Shown: positions 17,701 through 26,055, counted from the stretch's first letter. The stretch: 64,000 nucleotides of DNA from Nonomuraea sp. NBC_00507 (GCF_036013525.1 NZ_CP107853.1:620001-684000); one strand, 5' to 3'. The notes: a model not told the origin generated them from the letters alone. Numbers and translations: made by a program.

Positions 17701-18518
17701 CGGTCGGTTCCGGGGCGGGTCCCGACAAGCAGCCGGACACCCGTGCGGGCAGCGCCGGTGGCCAGCGGTTCCAGGAGCTCGTAGACCAGTTTGGCCGGTT
17801 CGAGCGCCTCGTCGACCGCGTCGACCACGATGCCCGCGGGCTCCGGTTCGCGCTCGGCGAGTGCCGCGGCCAGCTCGGCCGGGGTGCCGGCGCTCAGCCC
17901 CAGAGCAGCCGCGATCTCGGCGGCGACCTGGGCGGGCGTCTTGCCCTGCGCGTTGACGGCGGCGCGGACGCAGCCGACCGGCGGCAGCGTGCCGGGCGGC
18001 GCCTCGGCCAGCACCTGCTCGGGCACCGCGTGTCGCAGGGCGGGGTCGGAGAGCGTCACGATCCTGCCGAGCACCGCCGACTTACCAGAGCCGGGATCCC
18101 CGACGACGAGCCTGGCCCGATGGTCGGCGCCCGGCGCAGCCACCAACCACCCGGTCAACTCGCGGAGGACGCGTTCCCGCCCGGTGAAGTACCAACCCCG
18201 CCTCGGCCACGAGGGCAGGACACCCTGCCCGCGCGGCTGGAAGTGGGTCCGCAGCTCGGCGAGTCGGCGGCTGTCTTCCGCCGACCGGCCCGTGAGCTCC
18301 AGGCGGCGCTCCCTTGCCCCCTTGACCAGCTCGAACAGTCCCATCGAGACAGCTGTCACCATCACCGCGCCCCAGAGGGCGACCGTCGCGGGTCCGGGCG
18401 CGTCGATGCCGGACAGTTCGGCAGCGGCCGTGAGCACTCCCAGCAGGACGGGGAGGATCACCAGCCATCTGAGCCCTGCCCAGCGACGCGGGACCTTGTC
18501 CTTCGGGAGATCTGGCAT
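14760..18518 (-). CDS. Membrane-anchored STAND NTPase with WD40 propeller(s)
   Basis: A 1252-residue protein. Two TM helices (about residues 15-33 and 44-65) anchor it to the membrane. A basic linker leads to FTGRERVLRELTGWL (111-125) and a Walker A motif GDPGSGKS (140-147). Walker B is VVDAVDEA (about 231-238), the hhhhD..DE form of NACHT/STAND ATPases, which act as ligand-induced molecular switches. A helical region follows to about residue 600. The C-terminal half is a run of WD40-like blades of the actinobacterial type (GRPAIVSGGRDGLVRWWPF, LHLWDVADERWW, VDVWNVETGRLD), at least twelve by eye and so perhaps two propellers. STAND-WD40 proteins serve in signalling, and some are anti-phage sensors; no effector domain is visible here, so the role is open. 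No operon partner is evident. Confidence 0.88.
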   Translation of the reverse strand: MPDLPKDKVPRRWAGLRWLVILPVLLGVLTAAAELSGIDAPGPATVALWGAVMVTAVSMGLFELVKGARERRLELTGRSAEDSRRLAELRTHFQPRGQGVLPSWPRRGWYFTGRERVLRELTGWLVAAPGADHRARLVVGDPGSGKSAVLGRIVTLSDPALRHAVPEQVLAEAPPGTLPPVGCVRAAVNAQGKTPAQVAAEIAAALGLSAGTPAELAAALAEREPEPAGIVVDAVDEALEPAKLVYELLEPLATGAARTGVRLLVGTRPGTDRHLVRRFGNAAIELDLNNPDYSELGDLVTYVRRCLMAADDPEVPSPYRDRPDLAATVAAAVASRAGQSFLVAQLTSLSLAGAERAVDVESPGWSDRFPATVSSAMDQYLDRFGADHRRARDLLMPLAWAEGPGLADRTAWARMATALGTAFYTEADVSWLLRDTLATDLLRRTALAGSAHHRLFHAALDEHLRSLIEDERDPCDVHASVAGTLIELAPSDWQEADHYTRHYLVTHAARGAVLDPLLRDPGFLVASDPGRLLQALDAARSPENRAVLLALQRVSAQLLARPATERASYLEMAARKSGLTELADGIRALPADRPWSVAWAHWRRIADGRVLARHDGYVQGLTITRLRGRQVIVSASARAVHAHDVQSGELVADLPGTWPSPIIRLAALTGGGRVATVHEDGSVLHWDLGTQAQSGLGFATDPGGDDDSLKIFPLGGGVQVMASMDTDGAIRVRDLATGDLIAEPFRVEQAHSLLGGGSAGGRALAAVLMSDLAHVQVWDLRSHQPVGPAFAPHRTDVEEGREATGHALIIEMDDRPVVFLSGRNWYPCLLWDPERNVPLGEPFEGHEIGSWTVDVIPWKRGRLFCTGGGDGTIRCFEWPAGGLAGQPLHAHDGAVDHVLFAELDGRPAIVSGGRDGLVRWWPFASDLFAAGQTGPHVLDLAAAEVAGLRLVIGRDSDLGVLRSWDLATGEHVMDWPLGEATRVVHLAPLPRLAVGLPKEGLGVMDLDTGSPLGSPQVSDTGEWTDLELVEIRGRPALAIAWSDGTLHLWDVADERWWRSPLRCHTGPFYFTYGSVGGVAHAVTWADGEAAPLLWNLEDASRATELEACRHDRHDPVHSGYCLGSIDGRPVIVLTGGFSHVDVWNVETGRLDVSGALHDGHAMALGRVRVARLVGRDCVLSGGYAGALAIWTPDGSIARIIEVGSPIWWIVPASESRIIVSGLMGMMAIDLADDYFDRPELRVDLRLERPAQP

Positions 18519-18864
18519 GGGTTCCGCGTTCCTGCTGCCGGGGAAGGGTCTCGCCAGAAAGATGCTCGTCCAGCACGGCAGGCGTCAAGTCCTCCTTCCA
18601 ACGGATGCGGCCGCGGAGCGCTTGCCTGACGCCGCCTGCGTGCGTACGCGACTCCAGCCGCCCAGAAGCCGACGGCGAGCAGCAGCTGGCCGGGACCGTT
18701 GATGATCGTCGAGAAGGCTCCGCCGGCCACCGCCTGACGGATGGATTCATCGCTATGCCAGGCGGTCTGGTCACCTCACCACCCACCTGCGCCAGCAGTT
18801 GTCCCACGCAACGCCAGCGGCGCTGTACTGAACAGCCCCGGCTTCGATAGAGAGCTCAGGGGTT

Positions 18865-18985
18865 CCAGTCGACCCATTCGGCGTGCCAATTCCACCTCGG
18901 TCAGGCTGCGCCAGGGCCGCGGGGTTTGATCAGCTCGGCCTTGTAGAGGGCCGATCTGCGATTCCATTAGTGCGTTGTCCAGCGC
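18865..18985 (-). pseudogene. IS3-family transposase (orfB) remnant
   Basis: Minus-strand frames read LDNALMESQIG, then LYKAELIKPRGPWRSLTEVELA. This is the DNA..ES..GLYKxELI region around the third catalytic acidic residue of IS3/IS3-like integrases. It is frameshifted after MESQIG and again after VELA. It is a different IS3 lineage from the intact element 1.2 kb downstream. Confidence 0.65.
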
Positions 18986-19036
18986 TTATCCCGACTGATG
19001 TTTGAGCGTCATGGAAAGTGCAGACCTTCCGCCAAA

Positions 19037-20083
19037 ATGGGGACCGTGAACGTTCCCATGGCCGGTCCTGGCTCACGAGCATCATCACCGCAGGTCCATC
19101 CCGCCGATGACCGGACTGACATAAGACTCCACGTCTACCGCGTAACGAAGTACGACCCGGCCGACCGCAATGAAAAGGGCTACTACATCGGTGCCGAGAA
19201 CGAGTACAGCGACCACGGCCCGGTGGAAGCGGCCTACCTGGCGTCTGTGGCCGCTTTCGCCGAAGAAACCGGCATCACCCACCTCACCATCCGAGACCCG
19301 GGGGTGACCGGCTTCGTCAACTTCGGTGCAGCCTCTCCGATCGACGGTCACGGCCTGGCCGGGCTGTTCCCACCCGACCTGACGGGTTACCACGACGGCG
19401 CGCGGGCGCCAATGTCCGTCGCCCTGGAGCTGGTCCGGGCGATGCTGCGCGACAACGGTGCCTGGTGTCGCTTGGAGGCCGGGGACCAGTTCTTCGTCCA
19501 CGTCGGTTACGACCAGTACGTCTATGTCGGCAGCGCGCTACCGTGCCCGCGCGCGGTGGCACTCACCCACCAGCGTGGACTCTTTGCCGAACCGATCAAC
19601 CAGTCACCGTACGACCCGCAACTCGATGAAGACGATCCTGCGCGGCGACGCCCCGCCGACGACGCATTCTGGGCCGAGCTGGATGCTCTCATCAGCAAGC
19701 AAGGCGCGGTGGTGCTTGAGGAGGGCTATCTCTCCAACGCCTCGCGCTGGCACCGCATCACCCTCGACGAGGTTGCCCCGACACGGACCCGGCTCGCCCC
19801 GCGGGCCAGGCTGCTTGTCTGGCCCGACGACTTATCGACAGACGTGGACGCAGTCCTTGCCGGCCTTCCCGACGATGGCCTCGTTGAGATCGTCTGGCAG
19901 AACTCTCAGGGGCACATCACCAGCCTGACAGTCGACGACGCCGACTATCCAGCACTGCCCGCCATGCTGGCCGATGCCCACGCCGTGATGATTCTTTCCG
20001 GCTACGCCGACGAACGAACCCCGCTGATGGCCGCCGTGATACCCGACCCCGATGGCGTGCTCCGCGCACGTTGGATGCCCTAA
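19037..20083 (+). CDS. Hypothetical protein conserved in actinomycetes, about 348 aa
   Basis: A soluble protein whose recognisable part starts at RLHVYRVTKYDPADRNEKGY and continues with DHGPVEAAYLASVAAFAEET and DPGVTGFVNFGAASPIDGHG. I have the impression that proteins with the VYRVTKYDPADR start are widespread in streptomycetes, but I cannot name a characterised function. The start is uncertain: ATGs exist at 18998, 19037 and 19058, none with a strong SD. The last 90 residues resemble a separate small domain (LVEIVWQNSQGHITSLTVDD). It lies between two transposase regions on normal high-GC DNA. Confidence 0.6.
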   Translation: MGTVNVPMAGPGSRASSPQVHPADDRTDIRLHVYRVTKYDPADRNEKGYYIGAENEYSDHGPVEAAYLASVAAFAEETGITHLTIRDPGVTGFVNFGAASPIDGHGLAGLFPPDLTGYHDGARAPMSVALELVRAMLRDNGAWCRLEAGDQFFVHVGYDQYVYVGSALPCPRAVALTHQRGLFAEPINQSPYDPQLDEDDPARRRPADDAFWAELDALISKQGAVVLEEGYLSNASRWHRITLDEVAPTRTRLAPRARLLVWPDDLSTDVDAVLAGLPDDGLVEIVWQNSQGHITSLTVDDADYPALPAMLADAHAVMILSGYADERTPLMAAVIPDPDGVLRARWMP

Positions 20084-20198
20084 CGCTCACCGCCCATAGA
20101 GGAGTTGTCAGCTTAGGCAGATCGGATGTCTGGGGCCAGCTCCGGAGAGGGCTGCGGTGGCCAGGCGGTGTCAATCCCCTCAAACCGTGGAGACGGTT

Positions 20199-21134
20199 CT
20201 ATGCCACAGCGGCCCTCAGCAGGCCCGTTGACGCTTGCCGCTTCTCGATCATCTGATGCTCGAATGTGACAGGCGGCAGCCCGTCGTTGGCACTGTGCCT
20301 GCGCTTGACGTTGTAGAAGTCTGCGATCCAGGTCGCAATCTTCAGCCGGGCCTCCGCCCGGGTGCGGAAGCGGTGCCGGTATACGAACTCGACCTTCAGC
20401 GTGCTGTTGAGCGACTCGGCGGCTCCGTTGTCGAGCGCGCACCCGACCCGGCCCATGGACTGCACCACTCTGTGCTTCCGGCATTCGGCCTGGTAGCGGG
20501 CAGCGGTGTACTCCGATCCACGATCCGAGTGGAAGATCACCCCGTCCACGTCACCACCGCGCGTGACCACGGCCATCTGCAGTGAGGCGACCGTCAGCGC
20601 CGCGTCATGGTGCTCGGACATGGCGTAGCCGAGCAGCCGGCGGGAGAACAGGTCCTCAACCGAGGCCAAGTACAGCGGCCCCTCATCGGTGCGGATCATC
20701 GTGACGTCGCCGACCCACAGCACGTCCGCAGCGACCGCGGTGAACTTCCGCCGCACCAGATCCGGCGCGGCCGGCCGCTTGCCCTGACGGGTCAGCGAGC
20801 GCGGCTTCTTCGGCCTCCGCCCGGCCAAGCCGAGTTCGGCCATCCGCTTGGCCACGGTGTTCTCCGACAGCTTCCAGCCCTCGGACCTCAGGTCCTGGGT
20901 GATGCGCGGCGACCCGTAGGTGCCACCGGAGGCGGCGAAGTGCCGGTTGATCTCCTCGTCCAGATGGACGCGCCGCTCTTCCCGAGCTGTTGGCCTCCGG
21001 TTCTTCCATTTGTAGAACCACGAGGGCGATACTCCCAGCGCACGGAAACAGATCGTGTGGGGGACACCAAACTCGGCCCTTTGGGACTCGATGAACTCCA
21101 CCACAGTTATCGGTTCAGCGAGTCCTTGACCCAT
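20199..21134 (-). CDS. IS3-family transposase, orfB (DDE integrase)
   Basis: A 311-residue rve-type catalytic protein. The HTH_21 region GGTYGSPRITQDLRSEGWKL leads into the DDE domain: Asp143 in VGDVTMIRTD, Asp204 in HSDRGSEYTA, Glu240 in NGAAESLNSTLKVEF, with YNVKRRHSANDGLPPVTFE at the end. It overlaps orfA by 28 bases in the -1 frame. In IS3 elements a -1 frameshift joins the two into the active transposase. No obvious A-rich slippery run is visible in the overlap. Confidence 0.92.
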   Translation of the reverse strand: MGQGLAEPITVVEFIESQRAEFGVPHTICFRALGVSPSWFYKWKNRRPTAREERRVHLDEEINRHFAASGGTYGSPRITQDLRSEGWKLSENTVAKRMAELGLAGRRPKKPRSLTRQGKRPAAPDLVRRKFTAVAADVLWVGDVTMIRTDEGPLYLASVEDLFSRRLLGYAMSEHHDAALTVASLQMAVVTRGGDVDGVIFHSDRGSEYTAARYQAECRKHRVVQSMGRVGCALDNGAAESLNSTLKVEFVYRHRFRTRAEARLKIATWIADFYNVKRRHSANDGLPPVTFEHQMIEKRQASTGLLRAAVA

Positions 21135-21484
21135 AGGACCACGGATCGTTTGAGGACATCACGCTCGTCCTCCAACTCGGCGCGCTCCCTCTCCCAGGCG
21201 GCCTTGTCCTTGGCGTGCTGCTTGACCAGCTCGGCTTTCTCCCGCCGCAGTCGCGCCAGTTCCTCCTGCTCGGACTCCTTCAGCTTGCCGCCTCCATTGC
21301 CGTCGCGCCCGACCTGCCCTGTTGAGTGCCGGTCCATCTGCACCCAGTTGTACAGCGTGTACTCGTTGATACCCAGATCCCGCGCTATGTGCGCGACGGG
21401 TTTGCCGGTCTCCTTGACGATCCTCACCGCCCCAGCCCGGAACTCCGGATCAAAGCGACGCCTCGTGGTTCCTGCCACGACCAA
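21107..21484 (-). CDS. IS3-family transposase, orfA (DNA-binding)
   Basis: A 125-residue protein with the HTH_Tnp_1 domain RRRFDPEFRAGAVRIVKETG, DLGINEYTLYNWVQ as recognition helix, and a C-terminal coiled coil (KLKESEQEELARLRREKAEL then LEDERDVLKRSVV). It recognises the terminal repeats and multimerises with OrfAB. The start lies 41 bp inside the right end. Confidence 0.9.
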   Translation of the reverse strand: MVVAGTTRRRFDPEFRAGAVRIVKETGKPVAHIARDLGINEYTLYNWVQMDRHSTGQVGRDGNGGGKLKESEQEELARLRREKAELVKQHAKDKAAWERERAELEDERDVLKRSVVLWVKDSLNR

Positions 21485-21525
21485 ACCTCTCTTGGTTCGG
21501 TCTCCACGCTACGAGGGGAAGCCCA

Positions 21526-21642
21526 GCGGGCGGAAGTGTCGCCGTTGCGCAGGTGCGCCAGCACCAGTAATGCCTGCTGGCCAAGGGTCGGCTTGCACCA
21601 TCGTGAGCCGCTGGCGGTGCGGTGGCCCCTTCCCCGAGCCAT
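21526..21642 (-). pseudogene. IS5-like transposase N-terminal remnant, split by the IS3 element
   Basis: Minus-strand reading GSRWCKPTLGQQALLVLAHL then RNGDTSAR matches the N-terminal helix-turn-helix of actinobacterial IS5-type transposases (normally ..GQQALLVLAHLRNGDTYARLA). It breaks off at the IS3 target duplication. Across the IS3 element the reading resumes with only Leu-Ala before diverging, so the host copy was already degenerate or was later deleted. Bases 21643-21978 hold its leader and nothing else I can assign. Confidence 0.6.
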
Positions 21643-21978
21643 GGCTCGTCATCCCCTCCGATGGTCACCAATCCATCAGCGAGACAGTCTCCCGCCCTAC
21701 CTACGATCGGCTTAGGCCTCCTCCACCGGCCCACCCTCCTCCAGGCTCCGTTGCCGACCGGCGAGCATGCATCAAGTACATCCGCTACACCTGTTGCCTC
21801 CGCCGTCCCAGCAGACAAGGCAGATCAGCGTTCCGGGGATGCGACCTGGCCCTCAAACTTGGCCGCGCATTAGCCGCGGACGGCTGTAGCCCACCGTTGA
21901 TCGCCGTAGACGGCCGGGCACAAAGCGAGAGGCCCGCCACCGCGTTTCCACTGGTCACGGACCTCTTCCCGCTGGTGT

Positions 21979-22027
21979 GGCAGGTGCAAGGTTCAAACGT
22001 GCGTAGACTGAGCCGGCAATTTTACAG
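21979..22027 (-). repeat. Diverged att core (3' half of tRNA-Tyr)
   Basis: Reverse-complement reading: CTGTAAAATTGCCGGCTCAG, then TCTACGCACG, a T-arm with TTTGAAC, and ACCTGCC. This is the anticodon loop to acceptor half of tRNA-Tyr(GTA) with about six changes from the three better copies downstream. It is followed on the right by GTGATCATTGCACAGATATTGCAC, the same arm motif found at 14075 and 26330. It is the left boundary of the HNH island. Confidence 0.65.
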
Positions 22028-22326
22028 CTCGTGATCATTGCACAGATATTGCACGGATCGTGAGAGCGAGACATGCATTCGCCGCCATTGCCGTTAGCGT
22101 CTCGTACCCCCGGCCTCTCCAGCCCGCGAGCCTGCCAAGATCTTTTGAAGTACACAGATGCAGGCATTGCGGACCGCCCCCTCGCCCTAGCCTTCGTAGC
22201 CCTTTCGTACAGGTTCACGATGCCCAGGCCTACTTCACCGAGACGATCGCACCCCTCTTTAGAGGTCGGCAGGATCTTGTCAGTGACATCTGGCACCATG
22301 TGTCTCCGCGCAGCAGGGAGGGAAGC

Positions 22327-23343
22327 GTGGCGAGAAAAAAGCGCAAGGTTCTTCAACTTCAAGGCACAGATCGCAAGGGGATCGCCCTTCTGCACGACAT
22401 GGCGGTATACGAGAACTTCGAGCGATGCGCCCATCGAATCTTTGCAGTCGTACAAAAGGCAGAACAGACTAAGCCTGGCGCACCACGCTTCCTTTACCTA
22501 AGGATTCAAGGCCACAGAAACGACGCAGGAGGCTACGATCACGACTCGTTCGAAATAATGCAGAACTTCCTGCTCGATTTTCTTCTTCCATATCTAACGG
22601 AAGTTACTACGCCGCTATATAAAGTCCGAAATAGTCAAAGACAACTAAACGATCTACCGGATAAGGTAATCATCGCCTATCCAGATGGCGAGGACGACTT
22701 CTGGTACGACGTGGATCTTCTAACAATACGATCGAGAGAAGCCGACACCAGTGACCGTAAAACCCCTCCTTCCAAGAAGGCGATAGCAGATTACCTAGGG
22801 ATGAGTGAGGCATGTTGCCTGGTGTGCTGGCGAACCCCCGCAGAGCGCGCCCATGTAGTTCCCACCGCTTTGGGGGGTTCGATGAACGTCCGGAATTTTG
22901 CATTGTCATGCCAGGAACATCATGGCCAGGCTCCGGATATTGCAGATGCAGAGGCATTTTGGGCATGGGCAGACTATGCGGAAATGAGGGACTCCGGTAG
23001 CAAGTGGGAGAGCGCCCCAGAAGATGTAAAAGAATGGATGCGTGCCCTTGGCTCGCGAACCGAAAAGCAGGATCGGTCAGACATGGCCTTCATTGCTGCA
23101 GTTAAGTTCGAGCTGCGAAACCTATACGGCTGGACCGATCTCGACTTCTCCGGATCCTCCTGGGAACTGCAAGAGGAATATCATCGCGTGCTAGAAGTGG
23201 CGACAGGGAAGCACTTCGGAATAGAAAAGAAAGTAGCAACCCATGCCTGGTCCTATAACGTGGCCAAACAGCGTCTCGCCAAGAACCGGGGAATTCGAAC
23301 AGATCGACCTCGGAGTGTGCTGCTCTTCGATGACTTTCAGTGA
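22327..23343 (+). CDS. HNH-nuclease-like protein with unknown N-terminal domain
   Basis: A 338-residue protein read from GTG 22327 (MARKKRKVLQLQGTDRKG), because GGGAGGGA lies 4 bases upstream; longer in-frame extensions have no support. Residues 1-150 form an unknown alpha/beta domain. Residues about 160-200 carry CLVCWRTPAERAHVVPTALG, then NVRNFALSCQEHHGQAPD: a CxxC, the AHVVP histidine, an Asn, and the EHH ending of HNH endonucleases (usually NL..LC..CH). The final 130 residues are helical and charged. Codon use is much more A/T-rich than the surroundings, and the gene sits just inside a tRNA-Tyr att scar, so it was transferred. A restriction or anti-phage role is plausible but unproven. 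Confidence 0.7.
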   Translation: MARKKRKVLQLQGTDRKGIALLHDMAVYENFERCAHRIFAVVQKAEQTKPGAPRFLYLRIQGHRNDAGGYDHDSFEIMQNFLLDFLLPYLTEVTTPLYKVRNSQRQLNDLPDKVIIAYPDGEDDFWYDVDLLTIRSREADTSDRKTPPSKKAIADYLGMSEACCLVCWRTPAERAHVVPTALGGSMNVRNFALSCQEHHGQAPDIADAEAFWAWADYAEMRDSGSKWESAPEDVKEWMRALGSRTEKQDRSDMAFIAAVKFELRNLYGWTDLDFSGSSWELQEEYHRVLEVATGKHFGIEKKVATHAWSYNVAKQRLAKNRGIRTDRPRSVLLFDDFQ

Positions 23344-23424
23344 GACGGCGGCGTGTGGTCGCACGCAGGTTTGACTTGGAGGAAGAGCTGCGTCGCGACC
23401 TTGACGAGTGTGGTCACCGCCGGG

Positions 23425-23940
23425 CGATCACGGCGTATCGGCGTACTGCTGCTGTGCGCCGGCCACGACACCACCGCCGCCATGATGGGCCCTTTCCACC
23501 CTCACCCACGACGCGCAGCGCCGAGAAATCATGGAGCACCCGGAGAAGCTCGGGCCCGATGTCGAAGAGCTGATGCGCTACCTGACGACCGTCCAGTTCG
23601 GCCTCCGCCGGGTCGCCAAGGAAGACCTCGAAATCGCCGGCGCCCAGATCAAGAAGGGAGACCTGGTCGTGGTCGTCATGAACGCCGCCAACCGCGACCT
23701 CCGCGCCTTCGACAACCCCGATGCCATGGACATCGACCGTAAAATCGTCCGCCACCTGGGCTTTGGCTATGGCGTCCATGCCGCCTCGGCCAGAACGTCG
23801 CCCGCGCCGAACGGAAGACCGTCCTGCCCAAGCTCTTCCAGCGCTTCCCCTACCTGCGCCTGGCCACCGCCCAGGAAGAAGTGCCCATGGACTTCACCGG
23901 CACCAACTACGGCGTCCGCAAGCTCATGATCACGCGCTAG
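23425..23940 (+). pseudogene. Cytochrome P450 C-terminal pseudogene
   Basis: Three frames together give a P450: the I-helix GVLLLCAGHDTTAAMM (oxygen-activating GHDTT), then LTHDAQRREIMEHPEKLGP, EELMRY of the K-helix region, DIDRKIVRHLGFGYGVHA, and GQNVARAERKTVLPKLFQRF to the stop. The exon-like continuity is broken twice. The second break is one missing base at 23782/23783, inside the codon for the haem-ligand cysteine (expected GCC-TGC-CTC, found GCC-GC-CTC). The N-terminal 60% is absent. It cannot encode a working enzyme. Confidence 0.85.
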
Positions 23941-24077
23941 ACGCTACGATGATCAGACGCCAAGTGCGGCACGGGCAGCAAGGCGCCGGCGCTGGATCGC
24001 CTGACCGAACCGCGCCAGACCAACGGCTCGTGATGTCAAACATGAGTTCCTGTCATGCTTGACTGGTTTGATCGTGT

Positions 24078-25865
24078 ATGGCTAGATCCTTCTCTGTGAT
24101 CAATGACTTACGCGAAGCATTTTCCGGCAATCGACATCTGATCGCCTCTGCAGGAGACACCCATTCCCTTTCACCGCGACGACCGCACCGCGATAGATCG
24201 AACCAAACCTTGATCATCCGGCTGACTCGCCGGCTGGTCGCACTCGGCAGTGCCTTGATCGTGATGGCCGGCCTCGGCGTCGCCATGGCACCTGCCGCCT
24301 CGGCCGCCGATTTCACCACATATCTTGGCGATCGCCCGGGCGGCGGCGGTGATCTGGCCGCAGGCGGTGGCAAGCTCTTCATCTCTGCGAGCGACCGGAT
24401 CATCGTCACGGATTCCCATGGCACGGTCACCGGCGCCATCACCGGCTTTCCCAGTGTCTCGCGCGTGGTCACCACCCCCGACGGCACCCGTTTGTACGCG
24501 ACCTTGCCCGGTTCGAATCAGCTGGCTGAATACGACACCGCGGATCTCACCGCCATCAGGCAGATCGATCTGTCCTCATACCCGTGCGCAACGAACATGT
24601 CGCTCTCCGGCACCCGGCTCTGGGTCGCGTACGGCTGCTCCGACTTGAACAGAGGGGTCTTCAGCCTGGACATGTCGCAGGCGTCGCCGGAGCCGGTCCC
24701 GATCGAGACGGATGGCATGCTCGACCCCCCGTTGCTGGTAGCCGCCGGGAATACGCTGGTGATCGGCGACCCGGGGAGGAGCGTGCCCGACCTGTACGTG
24801 TACGACTTGAGCGGCGCCACCGCCACCCTGCGAGGCGTCATCTCCGGCCAGACGAACGGGCTGTCCAGGCTGAGAGATCTCGCCATCACCTCGGACGGCT
24901 CGATGGTCTTCCCGACGCTCGGCGGTCTATACCGGTTCGATGGCTGGGATACCACCAGCCTGACCAGGGTCCGCACTTACGGCGAGGTGCCGACGCACAC
25001 GCGGGCTGTCGCGATCAGTCCGGACGGCGCCTACTTCGTGGGCGGAGTGGCGAACACCAGCGGCCCTGAGGACATCGCGGTCTACGCCATGGACAAGACG
25101 GCTGAGCCGCTCTACACCTACGCGAACCCGGCCGGTGAGCTCGTGGCAGGGAGTCTCGCCTTCTCGGGCACCGACATCTACGGGCTGCTGTGGGATGGCT
25201 ACACCAGCCGCTGGCACCTCTGGAGAGTGCACGGCGGCATGCTCCCGGCGTCCGCGATGACCCTGACGGCACCTTCCACGGGGACCGCCTACAAACCAGT
25301 CACCTTGACCGGCCGCCTGACGCTGCCTGGCGGGTCGGCTCCTGGAGCGCAGACGCTCGTGGTGACCCGGCGCCTGCCCGATGGCGCCAGAACGACGCTC
25401 GCCGGTACGACGACCGGCGAGAACGGTACATTCACCTTCACCGACAGCCCACCCGTCAGCGGGGCGGTCACCTACGACGTGCTCTGGGACGGCAGCGCGG
25501 ACTTCCGGTGGAGCAGGGCATCGGCGACCGTCACCGTGACCAAGCACCAGTCGTCGCTCACCCTGTCTGGGCCGGAGACCGGAGTCGCGGGCAAACAGCT
25601 CCAGTTCAGCGGCACTCTGAACACCGGCGCACAGGCAACCCCAGCGGGCACCTCCCTAACGATAGAACGCACCTTCACCAACCGCGCAGGAACCTTTACC
25701 GCCGTTTTGCCGGCAATAGCACCTGTTGCTGATGGATCATTCACCTTCGCCGACACGCCCCCCGCGGGCGGCCAGTACACCTACACCGTCCGATGGGACG
25801 GAGACGCCGCCTCCCTTCCGGCGCAAGCAGACCAAGGGGTCACGGTTCGAGGCCAGCTCGGGTAA
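24078..25865 (+). CDS. Secreted beta-propeller protein with Ig-like repeats
   Basis: An exported protein of up to 595 residues. The signal peptide is internal to the longest frame: IRLTRRLVALGSALIVMAGL followed by AMAPAASA (cleavage near residue 76). A TTG at 24210 would place it at the N-terminus and is the likelier start, although no good SD is seen at either. Residues about 80-390 are YVTN/NHL-like propeller blades (TTPDGTRLYATLPGSNQLAE, AISPDGAYFVGG). Two Ig-like/adhesin-type domains follow (from about 393 and 492), each with a FTFTDSPPVSG or FTFADTPPAGG turn. No anchor is visible. It is probably extracellular or wall-associated; the function is unknown. A strong terminator follows 5 bp after the stop. 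Confidence 0.75.
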   Translation: MARSFSVINDLREAFSGNRHLIASAGDTHSLSPRRPHRDRSNQTLIIRLTRRLVALGSALIVMAGLGVAMAPAASAADFTTYLGDRPGGGGDLAAGGGKLFISASDRIIVTDSHGTVTGAITGFPSVSRVVTTPDGTRLYATLPGSNQLAEYDTADLTAIRQIDLSSYPCATNMSLSGTRLWVAYGCSDLNRGVFSLDMSQASPEPVPIETDGMLDPPLLVAAGNTLVIGDPGRSVPDLYVYDLSGATATLRGVISGQTNGLSRLRDLAITSDGSMVFPTLGGLYRFDGWDTTSLTRVRTYGEVPTHTRAVAISPDGAYFVGGVANTSGPEDIAVYAMDKTAEPLYTYANPAGELVAGSLAFSGTDIYGLLWDGYTSRWHLWRVHGGMLPASAMTLTAPSTGTAYKPVTLTGRLTLPGGSAPGAQTLVVTRRLPDGARTTLAGTTTGENGTFTFTDSPPVSGAVTYDVLWDGSADFRWSRASATVTVTKHQSSLTLSGPETGVAGKQLQFSGTLNTGAQATPAGTSLTIERTFTNRAGTFTAVLPAIAPVADGSFTFADTPPAGGQYTYTVRWDGDAASLPAQADQGVTVRGQLG

Positions 25866-25870
25866 CCGCA

Positions 25871-25908
25871 GGCTCTGTACGGTCAACCGCAGTTGACCGT
25901 ACAGAGCC
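25871..25908 (+). terminator. Rho-independent-type terminator hairpin
   Basis: A perfect 16-bp stem, GGCTCTGTACGGTCAA and TTGACCGTACAGAGCC, around the 6-base loop CCGCAG, starting 5 bp after the stop of the secreted propeller gene. There is no T-run, as is common in actinobacteria. Confidence 0.85.
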
Positions 25909-26055
25909 GCACCTGGAAAGCTGGGCATTTACCAGCCACCACCTGCGCGAGATCATCACCGCCGATGTCCAGCGGCACTTGATCTGTCGAGCGGTTCGCA
26001 GGGTGCGGTTTCCGCGCAGCTGCGTAGCGTGCCAGGTCACGTCCGTGGACGTGAC

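Larger units (their letters stand above)
20169..21525 (-). mobile_element. Intact IS3-family insertion sequence with target duplication
   Basis: A 1357-bp element with two overlapping reading frames (orfA/orfB) on the minus strand. The ends begin TG and finish CA. The terminal inverted repeats share TCCCCTC, four variable bases and CGTGGAGAC (left 20169-20196, right 21498-21525). The flanking 4-bp direct repeat GCGG (20165-20168 and 21526-21529) is a target-site duplication, so the insertion is recent and unrearranged. It interrupted a minus-strand IS5-like transposase remnant. Confidence 0.85.

Noticed and set aside
18458..18730. A 90-residue membrane protein on the minus strand
   Set aside because: It overlaps the start of the STAND gene by 61 bp, has no SD, and only the first 35 residues look membrane-like.
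21107..21134. A slippery A6G-type frameshift signal in the IS3 overlap
   Set aside because: The overlap contains no A-run; only the -1 frame relation of the two genes is visible.
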